This document shows, one piece after another, positions 56,838-64,000 of a stretch of 64,000 nt of DNA. Location of the stretch: positions 372,001 through 436,000 of the forward strand of contig JAHDVF020000468.1 of NCBI GenBank assembly GCA_022606425.2, in the 5' to 3' direction. The position numbers were made by a program, and so were the translations under genes. The notes beneath the pieces are model-generated. The model was not told the DNA's origin. It saw nothing but the letters and a program-made list of their open reading frames with translations, and did not search any database. How positions within the stretch are numbered: position 1 is the first letter of the stretch; every line of letters begins with the position of its first letter. The DNA is from Lepidostoma basale (lineage: Eukaryota; Arthropoda; Insecta; Trichoptera; Lepidostomatidae).

Positions 56838-57050
56838 AAACGTAAACGGAACGAGAAATAGAGGAAGACCAAGAAAAACATCAAAGTGGGTCACGTGAGA
56901 AGTCGGAGAAATGACGTTCATGCAAAACACGATATTGAATGTTGAGAGAGCGAGAGAAGTATGTCAGAAAAGAACAGTTTGGCGGTTCATTCTTTCTGCT
57001 TACACCTTCAGGGAGACGACGTGATGGTTAGTAAGCTAATTAGTTAAGTA
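56838..57050 (+). mobile_element. LINE 3' end with worn TTAG tail
   Basis: AACGGAACGAGAAATAGAGG, GTATGTCAGAAAAGAACAG and TTCATTCTTTCTGCTTACAC, ending GGTTAGTAAGCTAATTAGTT. Same family as 31558-32679. Confidence 0.8.
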
Positions 57051-57084
57051 ATAAAACTTAAAATAAACTTGATCTCTTTATTGT

Positions 57085-57300
57085 TCCTTCAACAATGAAA
57101 CTCCATATTAAATAATTAAGACTAATGAAAACTTTTTTTTCTAGAAGTTTTATTACAGTTTATGAGAATGACATTCGCCTTTGTATGACATTATCACATG
57201 ACATTTGATAAAGTCTTAGAAAGTCGAAGCATGTCATTCCCATAAAACAAAAATAACACTTCTAGAAATAAAATACGTTTTTATTCTTATAAAACACATT
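57085..57300. repeat. Fold-back family member
   Basis: ACAATGAAACTCCATATTAA, TTCTAGAAGTTTTATTACAG and GACATTATCACATG on the left; GACATTTGATAAAGTCTTAG, CATGTCATTCCCATAAAAC and CACTTCTAGAAATAAAATAC on the right. Confidence 0.8.
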
Positions 57301-57885
57301 TGATCTATTTGCTATTTACGTCGCATTCCTAAGCTTACCCTACAAAAAATATTTACACACTAATATTGGAAGGTTATACAAATACGAGTTTTTATTGGAG
57401 TTTGTGTTTTACTTTAAAAACATCTCTTGTAAATCTTCGACAGACATTTTTTGTAACAATGAATCACAACAATAATAATAAAAAATATTATACATAGACA
57501 CTTGTTGATCAAAATGTTATTTGGGAACATGCTCGCGAGCGTGTTTCATGGAGGTGTATCTGCACATCTGTGTGGAACATTCTCGTAAATAAATTATGAA
57601 TCTACTAATGATGACACAAGGCTCGCCATGCCATCACGGGCCGCGGGGTTACATTCTGGTAAGTAGTTGCAAAAAATATGTTCTCTAATAGAACGAGATT
57701 TTTCCTTTTAACTAGATGCACGAATCTTAACTGTTATGAATTCAAAGAAATAGCCATGTTACTCATCTGCATCTTGTAGAACGAGACGCCGCCAGCATGA
57801 ACTCATACATTATATTTTTTATACATACTAGAGTATCACACCTGTATATAGGTGCTCATACTATTTTCTATATGTACATCTTTTG
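57301..57885. other. Non-coding stretch
   Basis: No features supported. A GC-richer piece at 57615-57665 (GGCTCGCCATGCCATCACGG, GCCGCGGGGTTACATTCTGG) is unassigned. Confidence 0.35.
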
Positions 57886-57889
57886 GTGC

Positions 57890-58285
57890 TTGATTACTAT
57901 GAGTTAGGACTATGCGAACATCGAAGAGCTCCAAAATTGTATGCTTTCGAAATGTGGTACTGGCAGCAAACGCTGCGTATACCCTGGACGGCAAGAAGAA
58001 CATACCAGTCGATCATTGACCAGCCAAGACAAGACTCTCGCGGATGCGCTCTGAGAGAGAGTTAAAGTATTTTGAGCACATAGCCCGGAGAAATCAGAAC
58101 AACCTTGAAAAGCTCATCATCGTGGGCAAAGCAGAGGGGAAGCGACCACAAGGACGACCGCCAAGCCGTTGGTCCGATCAAATCAGGGTGCTAACTGGTC
58201 TCTCATTAGCTTCAGGTTGGAGACAGGAGCGCATGGCGTTGCATGGTCAATAGTTTACAGGATGGACACGACCCTCAATCATGAA
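57890..58285 (+). mobile_element. LINE post-RT region, decayed
   Basis: Plus frames LYAFEMWYWQQTLRIPWTA, RRTYQSIID, then KYFEHIARRNQNNLEKLI and GKRPQGRPPSRWSDQI, a typical non-LTR C-terminus (W.RRMLRIPWT...H..R), ending TGAGAAGAAGAAC. Frame breaks at about 58050. Confidence 0.75.
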
Positions 58286-58429
58286 GAATACGACTGAGAA
58301 GAAGAACTATGATAGTTTCTGTAAGAAATATTTCTTAAAAAAAAAGTCCTGTCCAAAAGAATTTGTTTCTGAACGTACTTTCACGAATATGAAAGACGTC
58401 AATTTCCGAAGCGATCATGTTCAACAGTT

Positions 58430-58640
58430 TGATTGCTCTCCCCACCGGCATCACCAGAGGCTGGTTGGTTCTGCATGCTGGGAGACAAAATAGTCTGTGT
58501 TGACGCTGTCGAAGATAACCATCCGGAACATAAAGATGGATAGCCTCCAAGATGACGGAATTCTCAAAGAATCCCCCGATAAGTCTGAAGAAATGGGTAA
58601 GTCTGCACCCTCCTTCCTTATCTGTAAACTATTGGTGTGT
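58430..58640 (-). mobile_element. LINE 3' fragment
   Basis: The minus frame from 58550 reads LYVPDGYLRQRQHRLFCLPA and NQPLVMPVGRAIKLLNMIAS, as in 2440-2600 and 6179-6330. Confidence 0.7.
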
Positions 58641-58719
58641 ATATGTAAAATATACGATGTTATATTATACAAAAACGGATGATTACTAAAATCACAAATG
58701 ATGATTTGGAAATCTTAAA

Positions 58720-59300
58720 TAGGGTCGAAGCACCAGTATTTGACCGCCCCCCAGTAAATGACCGTTGGTTAATAAAAAAATATATAATAAGAATTGCTCT
58801 ATGTGTCCAGTCAAAAAACTTTAATCCCAAGAAACTATGACAAAAGAGGTAGGCAGAGACAACTGTTGGTAATAAACAAAACTATCAGTTTTGAACTGTG
58901 CCTTGTCAAACGGTAAAAGTGCGTCTTCCCGCTGTTGTTCTGAGATTGTTAGTAGTTTTTTATAAGGAAAAGTGTGGTAAGTGTTTTTTTTAATGTTATT
59001 TCTTATGCAATTCTTTGAATATTTACATATTTTTATATGTTAGGGTGTTACATAATGTGACAATGTAACAAAATCTATGTATTGTATCAATATAACCTGA
59101 TGTGCTATTTTTTTAGAGAAATATTAATTTTAATAGTAATACTCATATTTTAATAAAAAAGTTAGAGAATTTAGAGAAGTCTATGTGTTTTTTATTGTTT
59201 TCTTTTATTTTGTACACTGAAATAATGAAATTAATGCCTTTAATGTGGATTTCAGTACAAGCTGAACCTTAAACGGTCATTCATTGGTGCTTTAACCCTA
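58720..59300. mobile_element. Unclassified DNA element with TA target site
   Basis: The left end GGGTCGAAGCACCAGTATTT, then GACCG, is mirrored by CGGTCATTCATTGGTGCTTT, then AACCC, on the right, with TA outside both. A second TAAATGACCG lies inside the left end. About 580 bp with no coding capacity. Confidence 0.75.
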
Positions 59301-60095
59301 TGTCTTTAAAAATTTCAGTTATGTTTGCGTTATAAAAAGTAGTACCTTAGATAATTCTAATAAAATAAAATAAAACGTTTTAAAGAAAGATAGGTACCCA
59401 AATATTAGGAGCACCTTGTTTTTAAAAATACACAACTAAATATATTTCTAGAATTTTCAAATAAAGACGTTAAAAATATGAATGATGTAATTGGCAATAA
59501 ACAATACAGCACGTAATATTTTTATTATCATCGAGCCCGTCCTCCGGCGGCCAACAACCCTAAGCAGAATGTTTTATTGATTACATAATCGACGCAGCAA
59601 AACCTTTTTTTGGTGAAATCGTGAGGGAATTAAAAGTTAACATCAGCACCGATTTGATCACCTCAATCCACTCCGCCATAAACCACAATGGCGGGGTCAG
59701 CTCTGTCGAGTCACCTTGGCCTTCTCAAGGATGACCGACACTTCCAGGTTCAATCAATAACCCGATGATCTTACACCGTATTTTTCTTTTATTTCTTTCT
59801 TGTATTTAGTCCCAGCAGGTACACGCCAACAAGCCGATGTAAACAAGTAATTGATTATGTTCAAAATACTCGCACTCTTGTAAACAATGTGTGAGGACTA
59901 GTTAATAATGTAGCAATATTTGTTAAGTGGGCAAATTGAACAACTAAACAAATTTGTAAATGGGTAGCTAATATCAAAACAATGATATCTAAAGATGATT
60001 GTTTTTAAATATATAAATATAATCTTTAGTATACAACTAGATAAGATAATATTTAATACATTGTACAAAACTTGCGTAAGGTCTATAGCATATAG
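59301..60095. other. Non-coding stretch
   Basis: 59525-59780 is GC-richer (CGTCCTCCGGCGGCCAACAA, ACAATGGCGGGGTCAGCTC) without a recognised family; the rest is AT-rich. Confidence 0.35.
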
Positions 60096-60099
60096 CATT

Positions 60100-60450
60100 G
60101 AGACCAGAGCGGATACCACAATAACGAAGGTTAAAGTGAGGGTGGCATAGATGCGGACGCTGAGAACAATAGCATGAAAGACTCTTTTAGATAGGGTGAG
60201 GAACACGGGTATCCGCAAAAAGGTAGAAGATATCGTAAGATTGGACAGACAACGCAGAAAATACTGGAATGCGCACGGATGGATCCCTCCATAATCTCAA
60301 ACGTTGTAGGGCATCAGATTCTTGTTGGCTACAGTCCCCCCGGAAGACTGCCAAAGAGATGAAGGGATAGCTGGGAGTCAGCCTCCTAAGACAGGCCAAC
60401 CTAACTACATGAACAGACCAATGTTTTAAAAGAAGAAAAATAAGAAGAGA
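60100..60450 (+). mobile_element. Decayed LINE 3' end
   Basis: CTGAGAACAATAGCATGAAA, GACTCTTTTAGATAGGGTGA, CGGAAGACTGCCAAAGAGAT and AGCTGGGAGTCAGCCTCC correspond to the LRTI..KTLLDRVR...GRLPKR..SWES end of the GAA-tail LINE family; the tail is AGAAGAAAAATAAGAAGAG. Confidence 0.7.
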
Positions 60451-61960
60451 ATCTTTATCATTTATATAATCTATTCATTGCAATATTGTTGGCAAGGAAG
60501 GTGCCTCCACGTGTGGTGTTACTATTACACCCGCCTCCCTGGAAACGACACAAAGTCGGGTAAACCTTCCACCACAACGGCTAAAGAAAAGTAGATATAA
60601 ACGCCGTTGTTAGATCCACCTAAGTGATATATTATAATAAGAAGTACAATTACCATTTCAAATCAAACATACGCAAAATTAGCGCAATTTTCGAACTTCT
60701 CATTATATGTATACTTATGTTAAAAAATCAATTAACCATTGGTGTTATGTTAGCAGTTGATACGTTTATCATAAATACTGATAATAAAAAAAACGCGGGA
60801 ATAATGGCAGGTTAATTATTGTTTACAGTTGTTTTTAATGTGTCTAATAATCGAGTGTGTGATATATTAATGGTCGTATGGTGATTTAGGGGATATAGTG
60901 TTTATATCCTGATCCGGAGGACATGGATTCAAGCCTAGTTACAAACCGATTCCTTCTTCACAATAACGAACTATTACTGCTAAGTTTGTAGATTATAAAA
61001 TGAATTGTAACATAATTGATTTAAATCCTCGGTGTGAGGCAGGATTTTTTTTTTTATAAAAATGAGTTTTATTGTCTTATCTTGTGTTTCGGGAGTATCA
61101 GTCCGGAGGCTAGCTCCACCTATTATTAACTACATTGTTGGGCTTAACGTTTGTGAGTTTTATTACACATAATGAAATGCTTAAAGAACAACCTAGAAAA
61201 CGTTCTGATGTTAAAAATATAAAATCCTAAAATGGTTATTTTGAATGTATTGGTTTTACCTAAGTAATTTTAAGTACTTCGATAACATTAATGAAGGGTA
61301 TTATTAATGAAGGGGAACATTAATGAAAGAAACACTTCAAATTTCAAACAAATTTGCAAGGTTTTATTTGAACAATTCATAACAGGCAATTAAAAAAATA
61401 TAGAAATAATTTACACGTATATCTCTTTGGACAGAACTTTGAATTTTTATTGTAGGATCATTCAAATAAAAATTAGTATTGCACGATAATATGATAATCT
61501 TTAAGATGTAAATAAAATAAAATGAATACTTTGCAAGCATATATGCTTTGATCGATCACGCATATGAACAATTTCAACCAATTCATCACAAATGCTTATA
61601 AATTGTTCATATAATCATATAATTATAGAAACAGGGATCACAGAGATTTTATGAACATCGTTTTATGTCAACTATATATGATTATTCCGTTTGTAGATTT
61701 ATTGAAATGACAAGACTTTTCTATCCGTTTATTTGTTGGTGGTATTGACTTAATAAGTTATTCATTAGACTGTTTGTCACAAGCAAACAGTATGTTTATT
61801 CAGTAATTAGTACAAGCAGAAAATGCATATGAGTATGTATTTGTGGGTACCGGACGTTAGTTAAATTACATATATTTATAATATTATTTAATAAACTTTA
61901 GGCATTGACACTATGGAATTCTATAATTTTAAATTAATGAAGAAAGCAACGGAAAAACTA
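60451..61960. other. AT-rich non-coding DNA
   Basis: 60490-60590 is GC-richer (AAGGTGCCTCCACGTGTGG, ACACCCGCCTCCCTGGAAAC) and unassigned. No genes seen. Confidence 0.35.
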
Positions 61961-61962
61961 AA

Positions 61963-62435
61963 AACTAACTAACTAACTAACCATTACGCCGTCTCTCCAA
62001 AGTGGTAGGCAGAAATAATGGATTACCACACTGTTCTTTCCTGACAGACTTCTCTCGTTTCCTCAACATTCATACATTGTGTCATGCATGCACGACGATT
62101 TCACCGATTCCTCACGTGGGCGAAATTTAATATTAGATACATTTGACGTTTTCCTTGGTCTTTCCTTATATCTAGTTCCGTTTACGTCGTTTACATATCC
62201 TTTCTTTGCCATTCATTCTTTCCATATGTCCAAACCGTTTTAATTATCCATTTATTATTTTGTCCTCAAAAATTTCTTTCCCACTGCATTTACTTCTAAT
62301 ATTTGCAGTTGAAACTCTAATCAAATACAGAATTAACACACACTCGTCTAAGATAACTCATTTCTACTGCATTTATTCTACTTTCATTCTTATTTTGCCA
62401 GTTCCATGCTTCACTTCCATACAAAAGGGAATGTG
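61963..62435 (-). mobile_element. LINE 3' end with (TTAG)n tail
   Basis: Plus-strand edge AACTAACTAACTAACCATTA, then the complement of the 31558-32679 family through CCATATGTCCAAACCG and ATTTCTACTGCATTTATTCT. About 470 bp, broken frames. Confidence 0.85.
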
Positions 62436-62750
62436 AAACTACCTCATTAAAATATCCAAATGGCATCTCAAGAACGAGCAACGATGTCAGACATGCTACA
62501 AACTAATCCCTAGGATAGAAACTTAAAAAATTGATATGTAGGAAAACATTATTTTTTCCATACATGCACATGACTATTTTATATCTGTGTGTTTGAAAGT
62601 TAGAATAATTACCATCATGAAAACGATATAAACATGGTGCATGGTGAAAGAGAACTTCCTTCAAAACTTGACGAGAATACATAAGTGAAGAAAGAATGTT
62701 CAGATACACAATATATGCATATTATTATTATTATATTATTATCATTATTA
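62436..62750. other. AT-rich non-coding DNA
   Basis: An ATT-rich microsatellite at 62720-62750 precedes a SINE. 62500-62530 (ACTAATCCCTAGGATAGAAA) resembles 3058-3080, the end of the 2700-3100 LINE fragment, and may be a scrap of it. Confidence 0.45.
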
Positions 62751-62756
62751 CTATTT

Positions 62757-62995
62757 TGTTCAATAGCACGTAACACCGTTACAGCGCGAGCCAAATCAAT
62801 GTAAAGGGTACATCTAAATTGACTTAACAACATGTGATAGGTAGCTAATCTATAGCCATTTTATTGTCATAAGAATTCTTCACCAGACCAAAGATAATGT
62901 GAGAATCAAACAACTATGATCGCCGAGAATCGAATACGGGACCTTCGGTGTGGCAATCGAAGCCGTAGCCTACTCTGCTACGAAGGTCGTCATAT
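62757..62995 (-). mobile_element. tRNA-derived SINE, copy 4
   Basis: TACAGCGCGAGCCAAATCAA, ATGTGATAGGTAGCTAATCT and GACCTTCGGTGTGGCAATCG. The head (minus strand) has an A box GTAGCAGAGTAGG-like and a B box ATTCGATTCTCG. Confidence 0.8.
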
Positions 62996-63470
62996 ACGAG
63001 TATAAAACAATATCAAAAAATGCAGAACTCTGGTACGGTAAATTTATTTCAGATCGATTAAAAATAAAACGTAAATATAAACCTTTATTTAAAACCTGTT
63101 AAGAACGATTTTATAAGTTAAACCATTGTAGTAGCTGTATTAGATAATTTGTTTCTGTGTTGTCAGATAATTTATATTTTATATAATTGATATTAATTTT
63201 TATACATTACAACTTCAACGAATTCTGGAAATATTTTAATATCTCACTAACCTGTTTCTATACCGACTTAAAACGCAAATAATTAAGTTACGTAATAATT
63301 TTTTTTTTATTTATATTTATTTTTAACAGAAACACAGATACAATTTCGAAAATAAGAACCGTTAATAATTTTAAACAAAACCGTTTCCTGAAAAACATAT
63401 AGAGACTTTTTAGTCCCGATAAAGAAAAATAAAATAACGGATTATACTGTTTTTCTAAACGATTTTAATA
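62996..63470. other. AT-rich non-coding DNA
   Basis: Nothing recognised. Confidence 0.35.
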
Positions 63471-63473
63471 TTT

Positions 63474-63785
63474 AACTAACTAACTAACTAGCCATCACGC
63501 CGTCTCCCCGAAGGCGTAGGCAGAAATAATGAACTGCCACACTTTTCTTTCCTGACATATTTCTCTCGCTTCCTCAACATTCATACATCGTGTCATACAC
63601 GCGCATCGATTTCTCTGACTCCTCACATGGCCGACATTCAATATTTGATTTATTTGATCGTGCCACCTTTCCTCGGTCTTTCTCTATTTCTGGTTCCATT
63701 TACATCGTTAACATATAATTTTTTTACCATTCTTTCTTCATTCATTCTTTCCATATGTCCAAACCATCTAAATGATCCTTATACT
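63474..63785 (-). mobile_element. LINE 3' end with (TTAG)n tail
   Basis: Plus-strand edge AACTAACTAACTAACTAGCC, continuing in the complement of the 31558-32679 family to CCATATGTCCAAACCATCTA. The remaining 215 bases of the window are AT-rich with nothing recognised. Confidence 0.85.
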
Positions 63786-64000
63786 TTATACTCGTAAAAT
63801 TTTTAAATGTTTATTTTTAGTAACTTCATATGTATTAGATTGATATATGATATGATTATATAAATACGCTATTATTATACATCATATTCCTTTGTAACAC
63901 GTGGATTATCTTACAAGTTACAAAACTTACTTATAGTTACAAAAAACCCATGAAGTAATCATATAATAGACAAAACAGTTATATTCACGATTTCATGACT

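Noticed and set aside
1..64000. LTR retrotransposon or endogenous virus
   Set aside because: No paired long terminal repeats, gag, protease, integrase or envelope-type frames were seen; all reverse transcriptases are non-LTR.

Overview
The window is AT-rich, intron-containing animal DNA and almost certainly comes from an insect. A moth or butterfly is my best guess, judged from the density of decayed non-LTR retrotransposons, mariner, pogo and hAT elements, fold-back repeats and a tRNA-derived SINE. No bacterial or viral organisation is present. Most long open frames are retrotransposon debris or shadows.

The real gene content is a Cu/Zn superoxide dismutase (SOD) cluster read from the minus strand. 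SOD-A (39219-42590, three coding exons, 169 aa) is complete: it has a signal peptide, all copper and zinc ligands, the disulfide cysteines and the active-site arginine. SOD-B (48505-53027, two exons, 5' end not found) keeps the whole zinc site and both cysteines. It has lost two copper histidines (both now Thr), and the arginine position is Pro, so it is probably a non-catalytic SOD-like protein with intact reading frames. SOD-C is represented by a signal-peptide exon (5572-5637); its remaining exons are not in the window. A scrambled signal-peptide exon lies inverted at 45979-46036.

Non-coding blocks show how the cluster arose. A promoter plus non-coding first exon occurs near 11.95-12.15 kb (SOD-C) and 43.66-43.86 kb (SOD-A). 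A short anchor and an upstream block (23.49-23.83 kb and 45.14-45.42 kb) follow in the same order. A downstream block (37.54-37.95 kb and 46.64-46.97 kb) sits 3' of SOD-A and SOD-B. The unit 'downstream block, exon 3, exon 2, signal exon, promoter, upstream block' was therefore duplicated in tandem and later stretched by transposons, most of all in copy C.

Layout: 1-5.2 kb, LINE fragments and AT-rich DNA; 5.2-12.2 kb, MITE, SOD-C signal exon, fold-backs, SINE, SOD-C promoter; 12.6-15.5 kb, LINE, 31-bp hairpin tandem array, SINE; 16-25 kb, fold-backs, pogo-like remnant, LINE end, dead mariner, Harbinger-like MITE, upstream block C; 25.5 kb, tRNA-Gly(GCC); 26-37 kb, hAT element with 8-bp target duplication, deleted mariner relative, largest LINE ORF (31.5-32.7 kb); 37-53 kb, SOD-A and SOD-B with repeats in their introns; 53-64 kb, LINE ends, a SINE-like element with a LINE tail, MITEs and AT-rich DNA. 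An isolated 47.6 kb open frame has no recognised function.
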